This document shows, piece by piece, positions 9,361 to 17,932 of a DNA stretch of 64,000 nucleotides. How positions within the stretch are numbered: the first letter of the stretch is position 1; every line of letters starts with the position of its first letter. This stretch comes from an uncultured bacterium (GTDB taxonomy: Bacteria; Chloroflexota; Anaerolineae; J036; Brachytrichaceae), in NCBI GenBank assembly GCA_903873965.1, contig CAIQQO010000172.1, forward strand, positions 1 to 64,000, written 5' to 3'. The notes under the pieces were generated by a model, which ran no database searches, was not told the origin of the DNA, and worked only from the letters and a program-made list of their open reading frames with translations. The position numbers and the translations under genes were made by a program.

Positions 9361-10701
9361 TTAGTATAACGGTAAATACCGTTCAAGTTCCCACTGACTC
9401 ACATAGATACGATACTCGTCCCAAGCCTGAGTCTTGGCCTCGATATACTGATCAAACAAGTGGCTACCCAGTGTGGTACGCATCAAATCATCTTTTTGCA
9501 TTTCCTCGATGGCCTCGCCCAATGAGCCGGGCATCGCGGTCATCTTGCCACGAATGGACTCGTCGAGATGGTACAAATCCTCTTCAGCGGGCACGGGTAC
9601 AGGAAGGTCACGCTTGATTCCATCGAGACCCGACATCAATATGGCTGCAAATGCCAGATACGGATTAGCGGCCGGGTCCGGACAGCGCAGCTCAATTCGC
9701 GTTGCCGTTGCCACGCGACTCTGGCTGACCTTAGGAACACGTATCAGTGCCGAACGATTGGTGCGCGCCCAACTGAGATATACGGGTGCTTCATAGCCAG
9801 GTACAAGTCGTTTGTAGCTGTTGACCAGTGGGGCGATGATGGCAGAGAAGCCTCGCGCATGCGCCAATTGACCTGCAATGAATTTCTTGGCCAGCATGCT
9901 CAGTCCATATTGATCCTGAAGATCAGCAAACTTGTTGACTCCATCTTGCCACAAACTCTGATGGGTATGCATGCCACTGCCATTGATTCCGGCGATCGGT
10001 TTTGGCATGAATGTCGCATAGAGCCCGTTGCGTTCAGCTATCGCCTTCATGGTCACGCGTAACGTAATCGCATTATCAGCCGTTCGCAGTGCTCGGTCAT
10101 ACTTGATATCGATCTCCTGCTGGCCAACTGCCACCTCATGATGCAAGGCCTCGACCGTTATACCCAGTGCCTGCAACGCAGTAACCATTTGGCGACGAAT
10201 CGGATGAGCAAGGTCAATGTTGGCGTCGAAGTAACCGGCCTGGTCGTGAGGTACTAGTGGAAGCAAATCACCATTGGCATGCGGTTTAAACAGGAAAAAC
10301 TCAAGCTCGGGTCCAGTATAGTAATCGAAGCCCATTTCCTTGGCCACAGCCAGTGCACGCTTCAAAATGTAACGCGGATCACCTTCAAATGGTTCATCAT
10401 TGGGTGTATAGACATTACAAATAACGCGTGCCGTCGGTGCATCGGTGTCCCATGGGATGACCGCAAAGGTATCCAGGTCAGGGTGCAACAGCATATCGCT
10501 TTCGGCAATACGTGCAAATCCCTGGATGGACGATCCATCAAACCACATACCGTGCTTAAGTACGTCGCCAAACGCGCCGGCGGGTACACCGATAGTCTTT
10601 ACGATACCCATAATATCTGTGAACTGTAGGTTGATAAACTCCACGCCACCCTTGGCAATGATTTCCTCAACACGTTCGACATTCTCTGGACTATGTTCCA
10701 T
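9361..10701 (-). CDS. glnA: Glutamine synthetase type I
   Basis: A 446-residue GSI subunit, the length of the GSI-alpha class. It condenses glutamate and ammonia with ATP as a dodecamer. Visible: the N-terminal beta-grasp segment with FTDIMGIVKTIGVP, the DGSSIQGF loop, metal-ligand GPELEFFLF, the ATP-site GINGSGMHTHQSLW, substrate loop NRSALIRVP and late signature NPYLAFAAIL. Near the usual adenylylation position the protein reads EDLYHLDES rather than the GSI-beta NLYDLPPE form, so covalent control is uncertain. The ATG is preceded by GAGGAG. The upstream region holds a perfect palindrome over the likely promoter. Confidence 0.97.
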   Translation of the reverse strand: MEHSPENVERVEEIIAKGGVEFINLQFTDIMGIVKTIGVPAGAFGDVLKHGMWFDGSSIQGFARIAESDMLLHPDLDTFAVIPWDTDAPTARVICNVYTPNDEPFEGDPRYILKRALAVAKEMGFDYYTGPELEFFLFKPHANGDLLPLVPHDQAGYFDANIDLAHPIRRQMVTALQALGITVEALHHEVAVGQQEIDIKYDRALRTADNAITLRVTMKAIAERNGLYATFMPKPIAGINGSGMHTHQSLWQDGVNKFADLQDQYGLSMLAKKFIAGQLAHARGFSAIIAPLVNSYKRLVPGYEAPVYLSWARTNRSALIRVPKVSQSRVATATRIELRCPDPAANPYLAFAAILMSGLDGIKRDLPVPVPAEEDLYHLDESIRGKMTAMPGSLGEAIEEMQKDDLMRTTLGSHLFDQYIEAKTQAWDEYRIYVSQWELERYLPLY

Positions 10702-10732
10702 ATTTGCTCCTCTTCTCAGAAGTTATACGCCT

Positions 10733-10777
10733 ATCATACTCGGTAAATCACTGGCAATTGCTATCGAGTAGCAATTG
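10733..10777 (-). promoter_or_regulatory. glnA promoter region with perfect palindrome (candidate operator)
   Basis: A 9-bp perfect inverted repeat, CAATTGCTA (10755-10763) and TAGCAATTG (10769-10777) with a 5-base centre, lies upstream of a TATGAT -10-like hexamer on the minus strand (10733-10738). It covers the -35 zone. The half-site does not match the classical NtcA (GTA-N8-TAC) or GlnR/TnrA consensus, so the regulator is unknown. Confidence 0.5.
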
Positions 10778-10780
10778 GCA

Positions 10781-10815
10781 ATAAAACACCCTTTGGGAAT
10801 TATCCCAAAGGGTGT
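10781..10815 (-). terminator. Strong intrinsic terminator upstream of glnA
   Basis: A 13-bp perfect stem (10786-10798 with 10803-10815) and a 4-base ATTA loop are followed on the minus strand by TTTTATT. It ends a minus-strand transcript before the glnA promoter. No protein gene lies within the 510 bases upstream of it on that strand. Confidence 0.85.
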
Positions 10816-11326
10816 CTACACGTGATAGCAACGAAGTACCACTTGTAACTACGCAATTCCAGTCAACGTAAAGCAACAATGCATAAAGAGCCGCGACGTA
10901 AGGGGAGTGCGATGAATACCGATGTTCGACAATGAACCACCGTGTGCAGCGAAGTGCATATTGAAGAACGATGTGCATGAGTGAAACAACGATGGTGCAC
11001 AATGTGACGCGATGAGGATTTGCGTAGGACGATGAACAAACAGCGATTTGTGATGTATTTGATGGATCAAAGACGGTTTGCTATGTATTAAATTGTACGA
11101 GTAATGTGCTTCAATGTACTCAGTGCATCAGCGGTGAGTAACGACGAAATGCAACGTGAATATGAAGTTCCTCGACGGAGAGTGATAGGTCAGTGATTGC
11201 GGCGGATGACTTTGACAACTAAGATTTCGGAAACTGCGTAGCTACTTAGTAATTAGTCTAGCATTTGACGGTGGGCGCTTCTAGTGTCGATTCGGCCATG
11301 TTCATATGACAAATGTCACTGTTACT
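10816..11326 (-). ncRNA. Gene-free region, candidate non-coding RNA or long 3' UTR
   Basis: These 511 bases have no convincing coding frame; the 84- and 73-codon frames on the minus strand show no RBS and odd composition. The region ends in the strong minus-strand terminator at 10781-10815. This suggests either a stable RNA or a long 3' UTR of the dehydrogenase gene whose stop is at 11327. Between about 10911 and 11070 the plus strand shows purine-ATG words recurring at multiples of about 10 bases. I looked for tmRNA, RNase P RNA and SRP RNA landmarks and found none. Strand and RNA status are inferred only from the terminator. Confidence 0.35.
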
Positions 11327-12379
11327 CTAGAACGTCATAACCACACGATAGGTGTCGGGACTGATGGCACGTTCCAGAGCATAGTCGACCTGCGGAAATC
11401 CAATACGCTCACTAACGAACATACCCATATCCACCTTTCGTGAAGCGATCATGGCCACTGCTTGTTGAAAACTGGCATTAGTGTGGCTAAACGATCCCGT
11501 CACCACCCACTCGTTGTAATGAATCAGATTGGGATCGATCTGAATCGGGCCCTTGGGATGGACTGAACCGTAGAGATTCAACCATGCACCTTTCGCCATA
11601 CCATTCAACGCCTGCTGGATCGCCTCCGAGCCACCAGCCGTGAAGAAAACGGCATTGGCCCCATAACCATCCGATCGCTCGCGCATGAAGGCAGCCAGAT
11701 CAGTATGTATTGGATCGATCACCCAATCTGCGCCTGCCTGCATTGCCATTGCCTGCCGACGCAAGTCTGGCTCTGCCATCACGATTCGCACGCCGCGTTG
11801 CTTTAGCAGCTGAACATGCAAAAGTCCCATGATCCCGGCACCTTGAACTAAAACCAGATCGCCAAAATGCAACGGGGGTGTCTGTGCGCTGCGAATGACG
11901 CAGGCTACGGGTTCAGCCAAAGCAAGTTCGCACAAACGGCATTCCCACGCATTGTCGCGTGTCGATGGTAACTCGGTCGTGTATACCTGATAGTCCTCAG
12001 CGACTACATACTCGCTAAGTCCTGCCGGCCCGGGAATAAGGTTTGCATCACGGCTTTCGTGATTATGAACGCACAGATTGTCCATGCCACGCCGGCAGTA
12101 ATAACAGGTGCCGCATCGGGTCAAAAGAGCCAGACAAACCACATCACCTATTCTGGCTTTCGTCATGGCACGAGAACCGATCTGCACCACCTCGCCGGCT
12201 ACCTCATGCCCACCACGAAATGGATAGCTCTCGGGACCGCTGCCCTTATAGAAACGCTGCTCAAGTGTGCACAATCCAACCGCCTGCGTTTTCACCAGCA
12301 CTTGTGACGGTTGTACTTCCGGCGTGGCCACATCACGAATTTCAACTTCTTTTGGGCCGGTAAAAATAGTGGTTTTCAT
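11327..12379 (-). CDS. Zinc-dependent alcohol/sugar dehydrogenase (MDR family)
   Basis: A 350-residue medium-chain dehydrogenase. The N-terminal GroES-like domain has VGLCTLE (catalytic-zinc Cys), RGGHEVAGEV (second ligand and Glu) and the structural-zinc cysteines in RCGTCYYCRRGMDNLC. The Rossmann domain carries VLVQGAGIMGLLHVQLLKQR followed by an acidic residue in VMAEPD, which suggests NAD preference. The family oxidises polyols, sugars or alcohols such as sorbitol, threonine or fucose. It is the last gene of the apparent minus-strand operon beginning with the MFS gene, 18 bases after the second GT-C gene, which supports a sugar-related role. Confidence 0.9.
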   Translation of the reverse strand: MKTTIFTGPKEVEIRDVATPEVQPSQVLVKTQAVGLCTLEQRFYKGSGPESYPFRGGHEVAGEVVQIGSRAMTKARIGDVVCLALLTRCGTCYYCRRGMDNLCVHNHESRDANLIPGPAGLSEYVVAEDYQVYTTELPSTRDNAWECRLCELALAEPVACVIRSAQTPPLHFGDLVLVQGAGIMGLLHVQLLKQRGVRIVMAEPDLRRQAMAMQAGADWVIDPIHTDLAAFMRERSDGYGANAVFFTAGGSEAIQQALNGMAKGAWLNLYGSVHPKGPIQIDPNLIHYNEWVVTGSFSHTNASFQQAVAMIASRKVDMGMFVSERIGFPQVDYALERAISPDTYRVVMTF

Positions 12380-12397
12380 GGTGAGTGAATTATAGGG

Positions 12398-14770
12398 CTA
12401 TGGTTGTACTGTCACATAGTTATCTTTAAGCGGAAGCCCAGACGATGTAGAAACAGCATGAAGTCTTACTACGGTATTTGCATCGTACATCCCCGTCCTA
12501 AAACTGAGCTGGTCCAGGGATATCGTGGCAGGCAACTGAACGATAAAGTGATCTACGACGATATCCCCTTTTTTCCAATACGAAGTAGGGAACCATCCTG
12601 CATCAGGCTCATGATCATCTTGTGCTATCACCTGATCTGTGGCTCTATCTACAACATGAAAAAACACTTTGGCGTTCTGGCCATGTGGATTGACGGCCTG
12701 CCAACGCAGTGTAACGCTTAGTACGTTCCCGGCAACCAACTCAACATGACTACTCACAAAGCCAGCCAGATCACCAAGTAGCACAGTTGGCGAAACCGAA
12801 GCTGCTTGAGCAAGGGGTAATTGGAGCGGCGCTACACGCACCCTGCCAATGACAGGATAAATGGCTTTACCGCTAGCATCGTATGACATGAGTACAGCCC
12901 CCACAGTCTGGCTGACAGGATCTACTCCAAACATAGTCACAACGATGTTATATGCTTGCGGTTTCTCAATAGGTAAATCAATCACTAACGCTGTGGGATC
13001 GCAAAAAGTTTCACCAGACGCCCAGGACGTGAGTGGATAGCTTCCAAGGCCGTGATACGAATTGCGCGTTCCCGCACGGGTATCATCAGGACCCACCAGC
13101 TGCAGGGAATAGGGAACGTCCTGTTTCGAGTAACCCAGTGATTTCCAACACAAATCAGCCCGGAATACCTGCTGTGGGCGCAAATCGGTATTTTCTGTAC
13201 GATATCCTATCAACGACGCAACGGGAGTTGACTGATCATCAACGTATGTCAACATAGTTGAAGTAACTCCGGTCGGTACTGGGCGTATCATCTGGTGAGG
13301 TGTGAGTGATAGCATCATATATATCGTGCTGTAAATCGCAGCCACTTGCATACATGCAAACGCGCCGATTCCAATAACCACGCCCACCTTATGCCTCAGA
13401 ACAGCATCCCTGATTGCCCTAACTAACCAATCCCAACCGATTGCTGAAATGACAATGGCACTTGTCAGTCCCGGGTATAGGTATCTCCCAAGCGGATTAC
13501 GGCCTGTCGACTGCCAGTAAAACGCGATGATGATTGAAAACAACATTGCCAATCCGAGCAGGATGAGCTGGGTTGCCATGATACGGGCATCTCGCCCTTG
13601 TGTCATGGTGCGTCGTAATGCAACTATGGAACCAGCCACAGCCGCTGCCAACCCTATCAGGAATGAGTAGCGAAACAGAATATAGATCCATGCAGGCCCA
13701 TGCACAATGCTCCAGCTTCCTGCGAACCAGGTCGTGCGATCCCATGCCTCAAGTCGTTCTGCATTCATCAGGGATAGATCTATCTTGCTAAACGACATGA
13801 GGCTTTGGTTTTCCTTAAGAACGACATGAATGGCGAGTCCCAGTGGATCACCGTCCTGCATGACGCCGAAGGCAAACCACCAGCCGGTGAGAATGATCCA
13901 GACACCCACTGCTATGAGCAAAGGTACAAGGCTTCGAACAAATGTCTTCTGACGTCGATGCAACACTGCCGCAATAAGAAAAGCGAGCCAGACAACACCC
14001 ACGGCCCACAATCCATTAATCTTGCTCAGAGTAACACCGGCAGCAAGTATTCCGCCAACCACTGCCCACTTGTTTGATGCGCCATATCGAACTACGCGAA
14101 CCGCTATGGCCATGCATAGAGTCGCAAACATGACGACAGCGGCATCGTTGGTGATCATGGCATGTAAAAACTGGAACTCGGGTATACAGCTCATCACCAA
14201 CGTAGCTATTAGTCCAACGACTGGACGAGTCGGCATGATGGTGGTTGCAATAGCATAAACTGCCAGCAAGGTCACCGCCCCCATCGCAATTGAAACTAGT
14301 CTGCCCAAACGCACGGCCAGCGCGACACCTGAGTATGGGAATTGCTCCTCCGCGCCATGCAGATACACGTTATGGTTGTCAAAAAGCATTCCCTGATCGT
14401 CGCGCGAATAGGCGAAATAATTATGCGTCAGGGTTGCAGTCACATTGTCGGCATTGGATGCTATTGCGGACATCAATGCAACCGGAACGTAGTACAGGGG
14501 TGGCTGACCGGCTTGCTGCCCAACCTTGTAGGAGTAATACTCTGGGCCGTCAGGATTGATCACGCGCTCACGTGGCGGTAGAGCCAGATGGTTTACCAGG
14601 TACCTGGCATAGGCATAGTGCCGTTGCTCGTCAGAGCCCTCAAACGAGGGGATCACCAGCGACTGCGCCAGTGTGCCTATAAAGTAAAACGCTAGGATTA
14701 CTGTCAGGATAATACGCCAGAATGGCGATGATGGCGGTATAGCTTGTAGTTTCAGTAACTTTAGGCTCAA
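12398..14770 (-). CDS. GT-C-like membrane glycosyltransferase, paralogue B
   Basis: A 790-residue polytopic membrane protein with roughly 11-12 hydrophobic segments in residues 1-500 and a soluble, beta-rich C-terminal ~270 residues. After TM1 the first external loop reads PSFEGSDEQRHYAYARYL, an acidic DE pair as in GT-C enzymes of the PMT/ArnT/DUF2142 kind, and GQPPLYYVP follows before TM2. Such proteins transfer sugars from lipid-phosphate donors outside the membrane. The C-terminal part (for example DDHEPDAGWFPTSYWKKGD) resembles a carbohydrate-binding-like sandwich and is shared with the next gene upstream. The two are tandem paralogues five bases apart. The acceptor and donor are unknown. 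Confidence 0.75.
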   Translation of the reverse strand: MSLKLLKLQAIPPSSPFWRIILTVILAFYFIGTLAQSLVIPSFEGSDEQRHYAYARYLVNHLALPPRERVINPDGPEYYSYKVGQQAGQPPLYYVPVALMSAIASNADNVTATLTHNYFAYSRDDQGMLFDNHNVYLHGAEEQFPYSGVALAVRLGRLVSIAMGAVTLLAVYAIATTIMPTRPVVGLIATLVMSCIPEFQFLHAMITNDAAVVMFATLCMAIAVRVVRYGASNKWAVVGGILAAGVTLSKINGLWAVGVVWLAFLIAAVLHRRQKTFVRSLVPLLIAVGVWIILTGWWFAFGVMQDGDPLGLAIHVVLKENQSLMSFSKIDLSLMNAERLEAWDRTTWFAGSWSIVHGPAWIYILFRYSFLIGLAAAVAGSIVALRRTMTQGRDARIMATQLILLGLAMLFSIIIAFYWQSTGRNPLGRYLYPGLTSAIVISAIGWDWLVRAIRDAVLRHKVGVVIGIGAFACMQVAAIYSTIYMMLSLTPHQMIRPVPTGVTSTMLTYVDDQSTPVASLIGYRTENTDLRPQQVFRADLCWKSLGYSKQDVPYSLQLVGPDDTRAGTRNSYHGLGSYPLTSWASGETFCDPTALVIDLPIEKPQAYNIVVTMFGVDPVSQTVGAVLMSYDASGKAIYPVIGRVRVAPLQLPLAQAASVSPTVLLGDLAGFVSSHVELVAGNVLSVTLRWQAVNPHGQNAKVFFHVVDRATDQVIAQDDHEPDAGWFPTSYWKKGDIVVDHFIVQLPATISLDQLSFRTGMYDANTVVRLHAVSTSSGLPLKDNYVTVQP

Positions 14771-14775
14771 TTCAC

Positions 14776-17151
14776 TTACTCCGGTTTGCTACTGATTTTC
14801 AGCAGGAAAGCATTGTCAGGCATCTGTGCACGAGATTCGACTTGAAAGGCTGGCATACGCTCACCAGAAACGGCATCATACATGCCAAACTGCAGGACCG
14901 TATTGCCCACATCGATATCTGCAGGAATCGGCATGGTGAAAGAATCATCTATCACATCAGCTTTGCGCCAATACGAGGTTGGGAACCAGCCCTGGTCAGG
15001 TTCATGATCAGCCTGTGCTAGTATGCGCCCAGAGACGGCATCGACCAAGTGGATAAATATCTTTGCTTCGGGAGCAGCATCGCGCAAAGCCACCCAGCGT
15101 AATGAGACACTCAGCGTACTCGATGAGATGATCTCCGCACGACCCGAAGTAAAGCCCGCGAAGTCACCGAATACAACGGTCGGGGTCACAATGGGCATCG
15201 ACGCTGGCGCAACCCTTACCCGGGCAATGACAGGATAGACGCTACGTCCTTCCACATCTACTGAAACCAGTGGATTCGCTGCTATTCGCTTCACGGGGTC
15301 AAGCGAGAATAGTTTAACCACAAGTTGGTAGGCGCGTGGGCGATCAACAGACAGATTAATACTAACCCCAGTGTTGTCACAAAACACCTCGTCAGCCGAC
15401 CATGCGGTCATAGGATAGCTTCCTAAACCATGGAAGGAATTTCTGGTGCCAGGACGAATATCGTCTGGCCCGACGAGTTGCACTGAATACGGAAAGCTCT
15501 CACGGGTGAATCCAGTCGAATGCCAACACAGATCAGCCATCATGATTGACCCCTGGCGCAGATCCGCAGGTTGCAACCGATAACCGATCAAATCCGCTAC
15601 CGGCGTAGTGCCATCGGCAGGATCCCAATACCTTAGCATCGTGGGTTTCACATCCTGCAGCATCGATTTGACGATTGAATGCGGCATCAATGTTGTGATG
15701 GTTTTCGTTGTAGCATATCCAGACCAGCCGATCATGGCGACACAAATCACACCAGCCAACCGCTTGCCATATTCGGGATTCAACCGAACATGAGTGTTCA
15801 GCTTCCGGAACATCCAGACCAGCCCCATCGCCACAATCACTGCGACACTGGTAAATCCGGGGAACAGATACCGGCCAAGTCGCCAGGCGCCAAGTAGCTG
15901 GAAGTAATACCCTCCCGCAATGTTGATCAATCCCGCAAACACTAGCGTTAGCGCCTGTGCAACCGCAATGCCATGTACTGCTTTCAGCTTCTGCTTGACA
16001 ATGACACCAATGATCTTAATGCCAGCCAACAACGCGGCGAAAAGTCCAATTACCCAAGTGAGACGGTATGGCCAATAGTACGCATCGTCTGCTTTAATCA
16101 TTGTCCAGCCGCTGAAATACCACAGAGAACGCTCCCACCCAGGAAGGTCGAGGTTGGTCGTCGGAATGCGTGATATCGCTAGCAGTACCGAACTGAGGAT
16201 AGGTCTAGCGGTCCCTGCACCTTGCCTGGCATGCGTGCTCAAACCCAAAGCACCACCTGCACCATTTGCACTTGAGATAAACCACCAACCGCATACTACA
16301 ACCAGGACCATGGTGGCAAGCAACACCAGTGTAACTGTCTTACGCGTGGGTTGAGCGCCACGATGCATGACAGCAGCAATAATGAAACACACAAGCACGA
16401 GTGGACCAGCCCACAGGCCGTTAATCTTGCTCAGAGCCGCTAAGCCACCAAATAGAGCACCTAGAAGGCCTAGTGCAGCAGACGGCCCAAAACGCAACAA
16501 ACGTACTGCCATCCACACGGCAAGTGTGGAAAACAGGGTAACTGCGCTGTCATTTGAGATCATCGCAAAAACAAAACTGATCTGTGGGACACTCGCAACC
16601 AGCCCAACTGCAAAGAGAGCTACTGCTCGTTGGTTGGGTGCAATCTCGCGCGCAATCGCATAAACTGCTAATAGCGTTGCAACGCCCATAATCACCGAGA
16701 CCATTCGACCCAACCGCACAGCTAGTGCTACGCCTTGATAGGGAAATCTGTCTTCGGCGCCGTGCAGATACATGTTGTGGTTGTAGTCGCGCAGGCCATC
16801 ATCATCCGCTGATGACACAAACGGATTGCTCTGTGTAAATGGATCTGTGCTATCTGCGCCAGGAATGGCTGCTGTAACCAAGGCTACACAGATGTAATAG
16901 AACGGGGGTTGACCCGACTGTTGAGCTACAGCGTAACTGGCAATCGTGGGTTCTGCATTAACTGTGCGCGGGGGAAGGCTTAGGTTGTTGACAAGGTAGC
17001 GTGCGTAGGCGTAGTGACGCTGTTCATCTGAACCCTCGAAAACAGGCACGCCCAAAGCCTGGACAAGTACATTGATTGAAAACAGAATGATGATGGCGAC
17101 CAGTCCATTTCGAACCATGAACGAAGTCGCCATGCTGATTGCATTTTTCAC
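14776..17151 (-). CDS. GT-C-like membrane glycosyltransferase, paralogue A
   Basis: A 791-residue membrane protein with the same architecture as its downstream neighbour: an N-terminal TM, external loop VFEGSDEQRHYAYARYLVNN, GQPPFYYICV, the NHNMYLHGAEDRFPY segment, ~11-12 TMs, then a soluble C-terminal domain with ADHEPDQGWFPTSYWRKAD. It starts with GTG at 17151 immediately after the aldolase stop; an ATG six codons later is an alternative. Near-equal length and matching motifs show a tandem duplication with considerable divergence. Family knowledge points to GT-C lipid-linked sugar transfer, but no activity is proven for this subgroup. Confidence 0.75.
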   Translation of the reverse strand: MKNAISMATSFMVRNGLVAIIILFSINVLVQALGVPVFEGSDEQRHYAYARYLVNNLSLPPRTVNAEPTIASYAVAQQSGQPPFYYICVALVTAAIPGADSTDPFTQSNPFVSSADDDGLRDYNHNMYLHGAEDRFPYQGVALAVRLGRMVSVIMGVATLLAVYAIAREIAPNQRAVALFAVGLVASVPQISFVFAMISNDSAVTLFSTLAVWMAVRLLRFGPSAALGLLGALFGGLAALSKINGLWAGPLVLVCFIIAAVMHRGAQPTRKTVTLVLLATMVLVVVCGWWFISSANGAGGALGLSTHARQGAGTARPILSSVLLAISRIPTTNLDLPGWERSLWYFSGWTMIKADDAYYWPYRLTWVIGLFAALLAGIKIIGVIVKQKLKAVHGIAVAQALTLVFAGLINIAGGYYFQLLGAWRLGRYLFPGFTSVAVIVAMGLVWMFRKLNTHVRLNPEYGKRLAGVICVAMIGWSGYATTKTITTLMPHSIVKSMLQDVKPTMLRYWDPADGTTPVADLIGYRLQPADLRQGSIMMADLCWHSTGFTRESFPYSVQLVGPDDIRPGTRNSFHGLGSYPMTAWSADEVFCDNTGVSINLSVDRPRAYQLVVKLFSLDPVKRIAANPLVSVDVEGRSVYPVIARVRVAPASMPIVTPTVVFGDFAGFTSGRAEIISSSTLSVSLRWVALRDAAPEAKIFIHLVDAVSGRILAQADHEPDQGWFPTSYWRKADVIDDSFTMPIPADIDVGNTVLQFGMYDAVSGERMPAFQVESRAQMPDNAFLLKISSKPE

Positions 17152-17925
17152 TTACATCAACGCCATCGCTTCGTCGACGGTCGCACCATGATGAAGGATA
17201 GCCGCCACGGCAGCCGTCATCTTCGTCGTATCGGCAGCTTGCCAGATGTTCCGCCCGACTGCCACACCAGCACCGCCAGCTTCTACTGCGCTCTTAATCT
17301 TGACCAGCATATCGCGTTCGCTGCCCTGTTTCGCGCCACCAAGGATGACGACTGGCACATAAGTTGTCGCGACCACTGCCTCAAATCCTTCCACATAGGG
17401 GCACTTAATGATGTCAGCGCCAAGTTCAGCGCCTATACGTGCCGCCGCATTGATACTCTTCAGAGTGCGAAATTCAGGTCCACTGTCGAATCCTCCAGGG
17501 ACCATCTCAGCGAGGACAGCCATACCCATAGCATGAGCAGCTTCAACGGTACGAGTCAGGTTGAGTAAGGTGCCTTCCTCACACGCAGCCCCGGGATATG
17601 CACACACGGCAACGGCATCGGCTCCCAGGCGCAGTGCTGATTCAATGCTGAATTGAATGCTACTCGGTCCTGTGCTAGTGCCCAACGTGGTACTACCACC
17701 ATCTACGCGCAGAATTAGGCCAAGTGGCGCAAGTTCCCTGGCAAAGGCGCGCGCAACACCGTATGTTGTAAGAACAGCGTCTGCGCCGCCAGCGATAATC
17801 TGCTGAATTGTTTTACCTGGTTGTTCCAGTCCTTTCATTGGGCCATCAAGCGCGCCGTGATCCATTGCGACGATGAATCCGCGGTTATCGGCTTTGAAAA
17901 CATGATGAAGTCTGCGTGTTGTCAT
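17152..17925 (-). CDS. DhnA/LsrF-type class I aldolase
   Basis: About 257 residues of a DeoC/FbaB-like TIM-barrel aldolase. [11 protein letters not shown] is the N-terminal substrate-binding DHG motif, [12 protein letters not shown] is a middle block, and [13 protein letters not shown] carries the Schiff-base lysine. VILGGAKQG is the phosphate-binding GG loop. The family cleaves fructose-1,6-bisphosphate or related ketose phosphates, or acts as a thiolase-like LsrF. I take ATG 17925 rather than a longer frame to 18081, since the extra residues would overlap the MFS gene and lack homology-like character. The gap to the MFS stop is seven bases. It is likely part of a five-gene operon. Confidence 0.88.
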   Translation of the reverse strand: MTTRRLHHVFKADNRGFIVAMDHGALDGPMKGLEQPGKTIQQIIAGGADAVLTTYGVARAFARELAPLGLILRVDGGSTTLGTSTGPSSIQFSIESALRLGADAVAVCAYPGAACEEGTLLNLTRTVEAAHAMGMAVLAEMVPGGFDSGPEFRTLKSINAAARIGAELGADIIKCPYVEGFEAVVATTYVPVVILGGAKQGSERDMLVKIKSAVEAGGAGVAVGRNIWQAADTTKMTAAVAAILHHGATVDEAMALM

Positions 17926-17932
17926 AATGGTC

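Noticed and set aside
10911-11070. CRISPR array or exact tandem repeat
   Set aside because: The RATG words recur at ~10/20 bases, but no unit of more than about 6 identical bases repeats and there is no spacer structure or cas gene.
10748-11070. Small protein genes on the minus strand (84 and 73 codons)
   Set aside because: No RBS, residue use unlike its neighbours, and one frame runs through the terminator stem.
10816-11326. tmRNA, RNase P RNA or SRP RNA
   Set aside because: None of the conserved landmark sequences (for example the tmRNA tag region with a 3' CCA, or the RNase P core) could be found on either strand.
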